Source: Achromobacter anxifer
GTDB taxonomy: Bacteria > Pseudomonadota > Gammaproteobacteria > Burkholderiales > Burkholderiaceae_B
Length of the DNA: 64,000 bases
Reading direction: 5' to 3'
Assembly (NCBI RefSeq): GCF_903652925.1
Contig: NZ_CAHLAR010000005.1
Coordinates: 186,001-250,000 of the forward strand
The position numbers and the translations under genes were made by a program. A model generated the notes under the pieces. It was not told the DNA's origin and ran no database searches. It saw nothing but the letters and a program-made list of their open reading frames with translations. Below, piece by piece: positions 50,543-58,038 of the stretch (position 1 is its first letter; every line of letters starts with the position of its first letter).

Positions 50543-51686
50543 CACCCTCCCGCACTACACTGCCGCTGGCCTGCAACCTCATCGCTCCGCGTGCCCACGG
50601 GAATCCATCGTTGATGGAATGCCGTGTTCCCGCTGCTCCTGGCGTACATGAAAGACAACCTCGCGCCTGGCGCACGTGGTGCTGCTCCCGCATGCAGGGC
50701 CTGCACGTCTCCAGTATGGCTCGCCTGGCGCTTCAGGCCCACCCCGGTCATGCCGGCTCGTCTGGAGTTGTGCGAGTATGCATCTCGCAATGCGCGAGCA
50801 ATGCGTCCCGCCTGCTGCTTGTTTGCGCTGCGAACCGCTCCGCAATTTCGCCCTGGGGTAGGCGAAATCGCTAGGCGCTGGACTCACCTGTCATTGTGTT
50901 GCGCCAGCCTGGCTCGGGGGCGGGCGAGAGCCCTGAATTCAGGCTTCGACCGGAGAAGGGTGGCGGCCGAGATGGATCCTGGACAGACCGGAAGTGCATC
51001 GACAATGCGAGACACCGGGCCGGAGTCGGCCCTGAGACTGCGGGGCCTGAGGTGGCCCCGCGCGCGGAGTTCCTCACAGTGGACTGCTGGCATGGGTTTG
51101 CTTGAGCGTAGGTTCCGGATTACCCGGACGGCGCCCAGGCCTGGAGTGTCTCCAGACGATCTAGTTGAATGGTGCTGTGTGGAGGAATGATTCAGCTTGG
51201 AGCTGCTTAGACTACGCAGATCCGTGCCATCCGGCCCGGACTGCGGGCAAGCGAATCGCGTCCGGCGAATCGTGCTGACGTCCCGATTCCCCTCGGCGCC
51301 AGCCTGGAGCGCATGCTGGTGTGACGACACTCTATGTGCGGCAAGTCCGTTGAGCATTTTCACCCGGGCCTGGAGTCCCTCTTACCACCTGGTCTGAGAT
51401 CTATTCCGCTCCGCTACATCCAGTTATCCAGAGGAAAACTGGATTCGCCTGGCGCTGGCGTGCACTTTTGATTCAACATCTTCGGGTCCTGTCTCATCTT
51501 CATTGTGGACTTGCCGGCTCTGCGAGCCCCACTCCGCGGCCCGACTTTTCTCATCCAGCTTGGCGCCCAGCAGCTCACAACTCCCGCTGGCACGACACTC
51601 CCTCAGCGTGCAGCACCCACTCGCGCGCGACACCTTCCTCTTGGTAAGCACTACTTGCCGTACGCAGGAGAGTGGCCAGGAACAGA

Positions 51687-51716
51687 AAAGCCTCCGAGCC
51701 TGAAGCTGCGGAGGCC
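51687..51716 (-). terminator. Terminator of the 51744-52508 gene
   Basis: GCCTCCG and CGGAGGC around a 12-nt loop, then minus-strand TTTTC. Confidence 0.75.
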
Positions 51717-51743
51717 TTTAAGCCTGCTATTGGAGCAGGTGGT

Positions 51744-52508
51744 TCAGTTGTCGAAACCGTTGGTGCCGTATGCGTTGCCGTGGATGTCGACGCCGAAGGG
51801 GCCGTTCATCATGGGCAGTCCCGAAACCGGATTGACCGCCGGAATGATGTTTTGCTCGAGAGCATAGTCTGGGATCACACCATCTGCATCGGCATGCGAC
51901 GCGATCGAGCCGGCTGCAACCCCAGCGGCCGCTGCACCTGCGGTACGGCCACCGCGCTGGGCCCACGAACGGGCGGTGTCCTGGCGGCCCGCACGCGCGA
52001 TGTTGGCTCGGCTTTCGGCGTCCTCACGCTCCTTGCGGCGCTGAGCGACGAACTTCTCGAACTTCACGCAATCGATGGCCATCTTCTGAACCATCTCCAG
52101 GGTGATCTCTTCGGGGGGGATGCCGAGATGTGCGCTCAGGATTTGGACCGCGCGGTAGCGGCCGCAGTCGATGGCTTCATCGCGAGCACGCGTCTTGCGG
52201 ATGTCGGCCTGGAGGCGACGGTCCATCGCATAGCCGAGGGCCAATCCGAGGGGGCTGGTGACCCAGAGTGTGGCCCAGCCCCAGGCGAACACGCCGGCGG
52301 CCATGAGGAGAAGCGGCAGGAGGAAGGTCGCGATCTGACGCGTGCCTTCGTAGCGGATATGCCCCAGCGGAGCTGCCGGCTTGGGGTAGCGCAACCAGTA
52401 AACGACGTTCTGGCCGCGGGCGATCAGATCCCGTGCGATGACGAGATCTTCGTAATCTACAACTTCACGCAGCGGGTCGCGACGTGCGACTGTTTTGTCC
52501 TTTTCCAT
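51744..52508 (-). CDS. Membrane protein, unknown role
   Basis: This protein of 254 residues has two adjacent membrane segments (about 63-80 and 82-98) and a long charged helix (100-170). A glycine/alanine-rich stretch (RGGRTAGAAAAGVAAGS) precedes a C-terminus ending in NAYGTNGFDN. The family is not recognised. Divergent from repA. Confidence 0.75.
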   Translation of the reverse strand: MEKDKTVARRDPLREVVDYEDLVIARDLIARGQNVVYWLRYPKPAAPLGHIRYEGTRQIATFLLPLLLMAAGVFAWGWATLWVTSPLGLALGYAMDRRLQADIRKTRARDEAIDCGRYRAVQILSAHLGIPPEEITLEMVQKMAIDCVKFEKFVAQRRKEREDAESRANIARAGRQDTARSWAQRGGRTAGAAAAGVAAGSIASHADADGVIPDYALEQNIIPAVNPVSGLPMMNGPFGVDIHGNAYGTNGFDN

Positions 52509-52631
52509 GATTGTCATTCCAATTCTTTTCAATATCCACTCGAGTCATGAGCATGTTACGTCCTTGATGATGTTTCCGCACACTGATCTTCTTGTCTTAC
52601 TCCATCGGGTCTTTGCCCAACGGTTGTGTGT

Positions 52632-52637
52632 AGTATA
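52632..52637 (-). promoter_or_regulatory. Sigma-70-like promoter
   Basis: TTGCAA, 17 bp and TATACT on the minus strand, for the 51744-52508 gene. Confidence 0.7.
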
Positions 52638-52765
52638 AGCCAGATCATCGTATGTTGCAATTTACGAGTACGGACGTTGCGACGCAGCAACGTGTTCCAT
52701 CCCCTCGAGATGCACGCACAGGTAATGGTAGGTGGCGCTCCAGTGCTCATATCAAGCGCTTGCGT

Positions 52766-52803
52766 ACACACACGCCCCGCTTCGCGATTCCTCACGCGCG
52801 GCG
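52766..52803 (+). repeat. Dispersed repeat, copy b
   Basis: ACACACGCCCCGCTTCGCGA then TTCC and CACGCGCGGCG. It lies between the membrane-protein gene and repA. Confidence 0.5.
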
Positions 52804-52869
52804 TGGTTTGTGCCTGCCGGCGGGGGTGTGTCGAGGAAATTTCATGTAGGCAAAAGACGTGTTTGAAGT

Positions 52870-52875
52870 ATACTT
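52870..52875 (+). promoter_or_regulatory. TATACT promoter box of repA
   Basis: GTATACT, about 29 bp before the GTG at 52904. The -35 is poor. Confidence 0.5.
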
Positions 52876-52903
52876 CCGTGCGCCAACTAGCCTACATCGC
52901 CTC

Positions 52904-53941
52904 GTGTCTGACTCGCAAACCCGAACCGCTTCCGCACAAACTGCCTCCGCCGCTGGCGCAGGTCAACGCCCTGTTGCGAAGCTGCCGGCGCGCACGGATC
53001 TGGCGTCGCTGCTGGCCTTGAAGCTCGACATCGACTTCGTGCTTCCGGGCCTGGTCCGGGGCACCGTCGGCGCCCTCGTGAGCCCCGGCGGCGTGGGCAA
53101 ATCGTACTGGACGCTGGAAGTCGCTTTGGCCATCGCATGCACCGTGAAAGTGGGAAGCACGTTCGAGCGCCTCGATCGGAAAATCAACCTAACGAACCTG
53201 CGGCCGGAGCAGGGGCGGGTGGTACTGTTCGCAGCCGAAGACGCCCAGCAGATCGTGGCCTCCCGCGTGCAGGCCGTGCTGGGTGACGCGCAGATCGATG
53301 GTCGGAACTTCGATTACCGAGACTGCGTCGGACTGAATGTCGACATCATGGTGGAAGACTGGTTTGCCCAGCTCCTGGAAGCTTCGCGAGGCGCGCGCTT
53401 GGTGATCCTGGACACACTATCCCGCTTCCACCAGCTCGACGAGAACTCCACCCTCGACGCCAAGAAGCTGATGGCTCAGCTGGAACGCCTGGCAGCAGAA
53501 TCCGGTGCCGCAGTGCTCTACGTGCACCACACCAGCAAAGTAGCGGCCATGAGCGGCGCCGGCGCGATGCAGCAGGCCGCCCGCGGCTCGAGCGTGCTGG
53601 TGGACAATGCTCGGTGGGCGGCATTCCTCGCTCCCATGACGGAGCAGGAAGCCCGGCAATTCGATATCGAGGGTTCAGCGGCTGAGTATGTCCGCTGGAA
53701 CATCAGCAAGCAGAACTATGTCGCGCCGCGTGATGATGTCTGGTATCGCCGCCGCCATGACGGCGTGCTCCAGGCCGTACACATGCGAAAGCGTGTGCGC
53801 CTCGCTGCGCCGGCCGAACCGACGGTTCCTGCACCGGCAGATACCCCCGCTGCCGTCCTTAATCCGGTGACACCCGAACCGAGCGCAGCACCTCTGGTGT
53901 TGCTGCCCTCGGCAAACAATGTAAACGGAGGCAACTGGTGA
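52904..53941 (+). CDS. repA: RepA-like replicative helicase (IncQ type)
   Basis: This protein of 345 residues is a RecA-fold helicase: Walker A VSPGGVGKSYW (about residues 59-69), FAAEDAQQIVASRV, Walker B LVILDTLSRFHQLDEN (about 165-180), and LYVHHTSK. This is the layout of IncQ RepA, a hexameric helicase that opens the origin with RepC. The tail (295-345) is proline/alanine-rich. I prefer GTG 52904 because the GTG at 52859 lies inside the promoter; this start is not certain. repC overlaps by 4 nt. Confidence 0.8.
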   Translation: MSDSQTRTASAQTASAAGAGQRPVAKLPARTDLASLLALKLDIDFVLPGLVRGTVGALVSPGGVGKSYWTLEVALAIACTVKVGSTFERLDRKINLTNLRPEQGRVVLFAAEDAQQIVASRVQAVLGDAQIDGRNFDYRDCVGLNVDIMVEDWFAQLLEASRGARLVILDTLSRFHQLDENSTLDAKKLMAQLERLAAESGAAVLYVHHTSKVAAMSGAGAMQQAARGSSVLVDNARWAAFLAPMTEQEARQFDIEGSAAEYVRWNISKQNYVAPRDDVWYRRRHDGVLQAVHMRKRVRLAAPAEPTVPAPADTPAAVLNPVTPEPSAAPLVLLPSANNVNGGNW

Positions 53942-54768
53942 CCCCCTGTGCTTTCCGTAATCTTCCCTTTCGCATGACCAGTACCACTGAGATGCAGCCT
54001 GCCGCAACGGCGCCAGGACTGCTCAAATCCATCCCCACGAGCACGGCACACCAGGCTCGCTTACAGCTGTACCAGCCTACTCGCCGGCCGAAGCACATGG
54101 AAAGGGTGATCACCGCGCCTTGGGGGACTGCGACAGTGCGGGGAAAGATCGGCCAGGTGCACGCCGACATCGTTGAAGCGATCTGCCGCAATGCGGAGGA
54201 TCACCGGATCATCCCTGCGACGGGACACCTTCAGGTGCTCGTCGATCCGTACAAGGTGCGGGTTTCGGTCGGCGGCGGGACCGCCTACTCGCGCGACACA
54301 CTGTGGAAGATGTTGCGGGAGCTGCGGGAGACCTCGATCATCTTGGATGTGCCGGCCCAGCAGCTCAAGGTGCTCGGCGGCATCCTCGATCGGGTCGAGG
54401 AGTCTCCCGCCAAGCGAATCAATCCTCTGACCCAACAGGCTCGCTCGCTGTGGCGGGTCACCTTCGACCCGGCATTCGCTGTGATGCTGCGTGAAGACTT
54501 GCATCTCTATTACGATCCCGCGCCCCTGGCGAAGATCGACTCAGGCGTTGCCCAGGCGATCGCCCGACACATTCTGACCCATCGGAATGCGCCAACCGGG
54601 GGTTGGCAGCTGGACACCCTGATCCAGGCTGTCGGCGCCGGCAACGATTCTGAGTCCATCCGCAATCGCCGGCGCGAGGTGCGCAATTGCAAGGACCAGC
54701 TGGCGACGCTGGGCATCATGGTCCAGGGGGACCGGGTACTGGTCTACGACGACGCAGACCAGATCTGA
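53938..54768 (+). CDS. repC: RepC-like replication initiator (IncQ type)
   Basis: This protein of 276 residues has the IncQ RepC layout: a winged-helix part with TLWKMLRELRETSIILDV (about 120-140), a strand-rich part, and a second winged helix with GWQLDTLIQAVGAGNDSESI and RRREVRNCKDQL (about 220-255). IncQ RepC binds iterons and recruits RepA. The start is GTG with GGAGG 7 nt upstream, overlapping the repA stop (GTGA). The iterons at 55672-55794 are the probable target. No RepB primase is in the window. Confidence 0.75.
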   Translation: MTPCAFRNLPFRMTSTTEMQPAATAPGLLKSIPTSTAHQARLQLYQPTRRPKHMERVITAPWGTATVRGKIGQVHADIVEAICRNAEDHRIIPATGHLQVLVDPYKVRVSVGGGTAYSRDTLWKMLRELRETSIILDVPAQQLKVLGGILDRVEESPAKRINPLTQQARSLWRVTFDPAFAVMLREDLHLYYDPAPLAKIDSGVAQAIARHILTHRNAPTGGWQLDTLIQAVGAGNDSESIRNRRREVRNCKDQLATLGIMVQGDRVLVYDDADQI

Positions 54769-54793
54769 TCGCCGAGTCGACACCCAGGCATGA

Positions 54794-54820
54794 GAAAGCC
54801 ACCTCAAGGAGGTGGCTTCG
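54794..54820. terminator. Bidirectional terminator
   Basis: AGCCACCT and AGGTGGCT around 5 nt between convergent genes. Confidence 0.7.
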
Positions 54821-54836
54821 TGCTTTCAGGACCTGC

Positions 54837-55043
54837 TCAGAACGAGACCTGGCCCACGTGCATGTTCGTGGCGGCGTGGTACTTGTCGATCTTGACGATC
54901 TCCCCATCGGTCCGCAGGCCTTGCGCCAGGAGCACTGCGCCGGAGTCGGTCTCGAACTCCGACTGGGGCCAGGCCGGGATCCAGCCGTGTGGTTGCTCGA
55001 TCAGCACCTCGTAGCGGAAGTCTCCGCGTTCTTCTGCAACCAT
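54837..55043 (-). CDS. Unknown 68-residue protein
   Basis: A short soluble beta-rich protein, not recognised. ATG 55043 has AAAGGA about 6 nt upstream. CTATACC box 33 bp upstream. Confidence 0.65.
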   Translation of the reverse strand: MVAEERGDFRYEVLIEQPHGWIPAWPQSEFETDSGAVLLAQGLRTDGEIVKIDKYHAATNMHVGQVSF

Positions 55044-55076
55044 TCCTGATCCTTTCCGTTCTGATTGACATGCTGG

Positions 55077-55082
55077 GGTATA
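55077..55082 (-). promoter_or_regulatory. CTATACC promoter box
   Basis: One-base variant of CTATACG, 33 bp before the ATG at 55043. Confidence 0.5.
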
Positions 55083-55149
55083 GCTCCCAGGCAAAAGAAA
55101 CTCACCGCCAGGAGACGGTGAGTTGGGAGGGAGGCGTATTGCCTGGTGG

Positions 55150-55593
55150 TCAGTTGGAGACTGCGGGCAGTTCACGCAGCGTGCCGGCCGCCGCAGCGCC
55201 CTTGGGACTCACACGCACGCCACTGAGCAGCTTGTCGGTGGCGACCTTGTAGGCCTCCAGCATGACGACACTGGTGGGCTTGCTGTCGGCCAGGCGTTGG
55301 GCACAGCGCTCGGCGATACCTTTGTTCCAGGTCACCAAACGCTTGATGCTGTCAGACGCCCACTGGAGCGGCATGATATGAACTTCATAGCGTATCGGAG
55401 CGTCCGGGGACAGATCGACGATGCAATGGTCTTCCGAGCTTTCGCCCAGATCGACCAAGTCGACATAGGCGGGGGCCCCTTGAGATTTGTGGATCGTGAC
55501 CACGACACCCTTGTTCAGGTCGCCAGCCGCACCCTGGGTGCAGGCATGGGGATTGCAGGTAGGCAGGCCGCCGGCGCATTTGTCTTGGCACAT
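55150..55593 (-). CDS. Unknown protein with N-terminal cysteine cluster
   Basis: The 147 residues start MCQDKCAGGLPTCNPHAC, a four-cysteine cluster (2, 6, 13, 18) that may bind zinc or iron. The rest is mixed alpha/beta. The family is not recognised. AAGGAAA precedes the ATG, with CTATACG 31 bp upstream. Confidence 0.7.
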   Translation of the reverse strand: MCQDKCAGGLPTCNPHACTQGAAGDLNKGVVVTIHKSQGAPAYVDLVDLGESSEDHCIVDLSPDAPIRYEVHIMPLQWASDSIKRLVTWNKGIAERCAQRLADSKPTSVVMLEAYKVATDKLLSGVRVSPKGAAAAGTLRELPAVSN

Positions 55594-55624
55594 GATATTT
55601 CCTTCGGTTGGAGTAATGACACCT

Positions 55625-55630
55625 CGTATA
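55625..55630 (-). promoter_or_regulatory. CTATACG promoter box
   Basis: TATACG preceded by CGC, 31 bp before the ATG at 55593. Confidence 0.6.
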
Positions 55631-55671
55631 GCGTTTCAACGGCCATTCCGTGACGGGGACGGGAATCTCAG

Positions 55672-55794
55672 GTGCGTAGCAAAAGCCAGGCGACACCCGA
55701 AAAACTCGGGGTGGGTGTGTAGCAAAAGCCAGACGGCGTGTACCAAAAGCCAGGGGCGTGTCGCATAAGCCAGCCCGTGTGTAGCAAAAGCCAG
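55672..55794 (+). repeat. Iteron array, probable oriV for RepA/RepC
   Basis: Five 18-bp direct repeats of the form GTGTGTAGCAAAAGCCAG start at 55672, 55715, 55736, 55756 and 55777. The last four are spaced 20-21 bp. The 43-bp gap after the first fits one lost unit and contains a small CCCGA/TCGGG hairpin. The spacing is like IncQ iterons. It lies about 0.9 kb downstream of repC. Confidence 0.8.
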
Positions 55795-55808
55795 CCTTCT
55801 TCAGGATT

Positions 55809-55835
55809 CTAAGGATTCTCTTCAGGAATCCTTAG
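55809..55835. other. Hairpin next to the iterons
   Basis: CTAAGGATTC and GAATCCTTAG form a perfect 10-bp stem with a 7-nt loop, 15 bp after the last iteron. A single-strand initiation signal as in IncQ origins is possible. Confidence 0.5.
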
Positions 55836-55950
55836 ATAGCGTATCTCGAGCGATGAAGATGGAGCTTCTGGGGCTTCAACGATCTTCGCCTGACGCACTC
55901 ACATGGAACTGGAATGTGGCATCTGCGCGTAATAATTTCGGGTGTGCAGC

Positions 55951-55986
55951 ACATACCTCCCGCTTCGCGATTTCCACGCGTGGCGA
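55951..55986 (+). repeat. Dispersed repeat, copy c
   Basis: ACATACCTCCCGCTTCGCGA then TTT and CCACGCGTGGCGACG. Confidence 0.5.
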
Positions 55987-56986
55987 CGTCACTCGCCTGT
56001 CGGGAGCCCGGGGTCCGTCGGCCCCGGTTCCCTGGGCGCTGGTTTCATCGAAAGCGAGCCCCTTCAAGAATGGCTTAACCGAGCTTGGGTGGATCTGCTG
56101 CCGCGAGGACTAGCGCAGAGCCCGCTGGTGTGGGTTAAGCCTGAGCGATGCTCCGGTGTGGAGTTCCGCCATCCCCCCGTGTCTGCTATTCCACCGGCCT
56201 CGAGCAAGCACCGTGATCTGGAGTGGCTTGCTGGAGCCATTGAAGCGAGAGCATGTCGGGCAGGGCATGCTCGCTGGCGGACGTTGGCCATGCAGGAGGG
56301 GTGCCGTCCAGTATGCGGAGCTGAATTTCGCAGCATCTGTGTTGGCGAGCAGTAAATGGAATGCTGGCGCATCGTTATGCCAGCTTGATCAGGAGTGGAC
56401 GTTGATTGCGCCAGCTCAGCAGAGGAGAGTGGAGGAGCTCTCTCGCTTACCGTAATGGGAATAGGGGATGCGGGAGCCACTCAGCCGAGAACCAGTCAGG
56501 ATGCTATCGCCCCGGGTGGCTTCAATAGTGGGACGCTTGGGCGTGGGAGATTCTCGAATTGAAAGGGGGTAGATGGCGTCCGCGCTACCGCACGGCCAGG
56601 AAGGGTAGGCACCAAACGCTGCGATCAATCAGCACGAGGGTTGAATGACGAGTAGATTCATTCCCTCCCGCGTAGGTGGCTTACCAGACATGGAGGTGTT
56701 TGGGGGGAGGAATTCCTCGGGAGGTGTGGCGTCGTACCGTGTTGCACAAGCCAGGCGCAAGAGCGGAAACTGGTTGCAAGGCTGGGGATTTCAGCTTGCG
56801 AGCGGGAAGCCGTCGCGGCACTGAAGCCGCGGAGCAAGTGCGGCCGGCGCCCAAGGGCGAACTGGGCGCTCACGCCCTCAGTTCGCCTGGAGGCGATAGG
56901 GTCGTGGCTGGTAGGCTGGGGATACAGGTGGGCAGTTGTGCGGGAGCGTCGAGGTTTCCAGGCTGGCGGTTGCCGGCGAGGACGGG

Positions 56987-57065
56987 TGACTCTCGGGGCT
57001 GGATGACTCGTCGGGGACTAATGACTCTCCGGGGCTTCAATGACTCCCGGGGACTCACATGACTC
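56987..57065 (+). repeat. Iteron-like TGACTC repeats
   Basis: Five copies of TGACTC, each of the first four followed by nnCGGGG(A/C)CT or CGGGGCT, start at 56987, 57004, 57022, 57041 and 57060, spaced 17-19 bp. Confidence 0.6.
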
Positions 57066-57081
57066 GGTGCCTTTAGGCAAT

Positions 57082-57108
57082 CATGCGGTGCCTCATAGGC
57101 ACCGCATG
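57082..57108. other. Large hairpin beside the TGACTC repeats
   Basis: CATGCGGTGCCT and AGGCACCGCATG form a perfect 12-bp stem with a 3-nt loop, 17 bp after the last repeat. No T-run follows. Confidence 0.55.
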
Positions 57109-57143
57109 TACGCGTGGGGTACACGGTCCGGGGACAAGGACGT

Positions 57144-57181
57144 CGCCGCGCGTGGGGATTCGCGAAGCGGGGCGTATGTGT
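57144..57181 (-). repeat. Dispersed repeat, copy d (inverted)
   Basis: On the minus strand this reads ACACATACGCCCCGCTTCGC and continues GA, AT, CC, CCACGCGCGGCG. It is inverted with respect to copy c. Confidence 0.5.
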
Positions 57182-57312
57182 CAACCCAAAATCAATATGA
57201 AGCACGAGCTGCCACATTCGAATCAGCCGGCGGAGCCGGCGCCAGGTAGTGCGGTACCTGTGAGGGTTGCGGGTCTTGAGGATACGATTTAGGCAATAGG
57301 CAGCTTGAGCGC

Positions 57313-57318
57313 TATACT
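57313..57318 (+). promoter_or_regulatory. TATACT promoter box
   Basis: CTATACT, 59 bp before the ATG of the SpoT-like gene. It may also drive secA. Confidence 0.55.
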
Positions 57319-57377
57319 ATTCCGTGTTTGTCGTGGTCTGCCTGCGGCATTTTTCATTACCTACCTTACAGATCCTG

Positions 57378-57929
57378 ATGCAGAAAGTCTCCGGCCCCAT
57401 CAATACCCAAGCCTTCATTGCGTACGCGCGCCAGCACAAACCGTTCGAAGAGGCCTACAACCTGGCCACCAAGCTGTACGCCAAGCAAAAGCGCGACTTC
57501 ACCGGGATCAAGTACATCAGCCATCCGTCCACGGTCGCGGCGCTGCTGCTGGACTACCAGTTGCCTGCCGCCACCATGGTGGCCGCAGTGCTGGAGGACA
57601 CCCTGAGCCGTACCAGCCTGAAGCCGGCCACGATCGAGAAGCTGTTCGGCGCCGAGGTCCTGGCCCTGGTGCAGGCGCTGACGCCGGGCGACCAGCGTGG
57701 GGCCGAGGCGCTCAAGGAGTATGGCGAGCGCATCCGTGCCGCGGGCTACCAGGCCCAGACCGTGAAGATCGTGTCGGTGCTGGACCACCTCTGCGCCATC
57801 CCGGCCAACCGCCTGTCCGCCAGCATCGACAACCTCGAAGCCTGGACGACCCTGCTGCCGTACCTCTCGGGCGGTAATGCGCAGCTGCTGGAGCGCCTGA
57901 CTGCCGCACTGCGCCGCGCGCGCGCCTGA
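57378..57929 (+). CDS. RelA/SpoT HD-like domain protein with degenerate active site
   Basis: This protein of 183 residues aligns by eye with the hydrolase domain of SpoT: YISHPSTVAALLLDY (His49 retained), then AAVLEDTLSRTS where AALLHDVIEDT is expected, and LFGAEVLALVQALT. The HD pair reads E73-D74, and the ED pair reads S77-R78. D136 in SVLDHL is retained. It is therefore probably inactive as a ppGpp hydrolase. ATG 57378 follows a TATACT box. secA starts 109 bp downstream without a clear terminator. Confidence 0.7.
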   Translation: MQKVSGPINTQAFIAYARQHKPFEEAYNLATKLYAKQKRDFTGIKYISHPSTVAALLLDYQLPAATMVAAVLEDTLSRTSLKPATIEKLFGAEVLALVQALTPGDQRGAEALKEYGERIRAAGYQAQTVKIVSVLDHLCAIPANRLSASIDNLEAWTTLLPYLSGGNAQLLERLTAALRRARA

Positions 57930-58038
57930 GATCTGCGGCAATCGCCCGGGGGAGCTGGATTGTGTCAGCCTCCCGGGCGATTCATTGCTGCGGGCCGTCC
58001 GCCGGCCCTGCCTTTCTGCCCACATACCCTGCCTGGCC

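Larger units (their letters stand above)
48721..51686. other. About 3 kb without convincing genes, rich in palindromes
   Basis: The many open frames here are arginine/proline-rich, overlap on both strands, and lack ribosome sites. They look like products of GC-rich sequence rather than genes. Within the stretch are a 26-bp inverted repeat pair, tandem 27-bp repeats, a 22-bp palindrome and several hairpins, listed separately. An oriT, a leading-region control segment or decayed DNA are all possible. Confidence 0.55.
55836..57312. other. Gene-free stretch with repeats
   Basis: No frame here has a ribosome site or coherent composition. It holds two copies of the dispersed repeat, an array of TGACTC repeats and a large hairpin, listed separately. 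Confidence 0.5.

Noticed and set aside
50143-50874. 243-codon plus-strand frame in the palindrome-rich stretch
   Set aside because: Low-complexity proline/arginine/serine composition with overlapping frames on both strands; no start signal.
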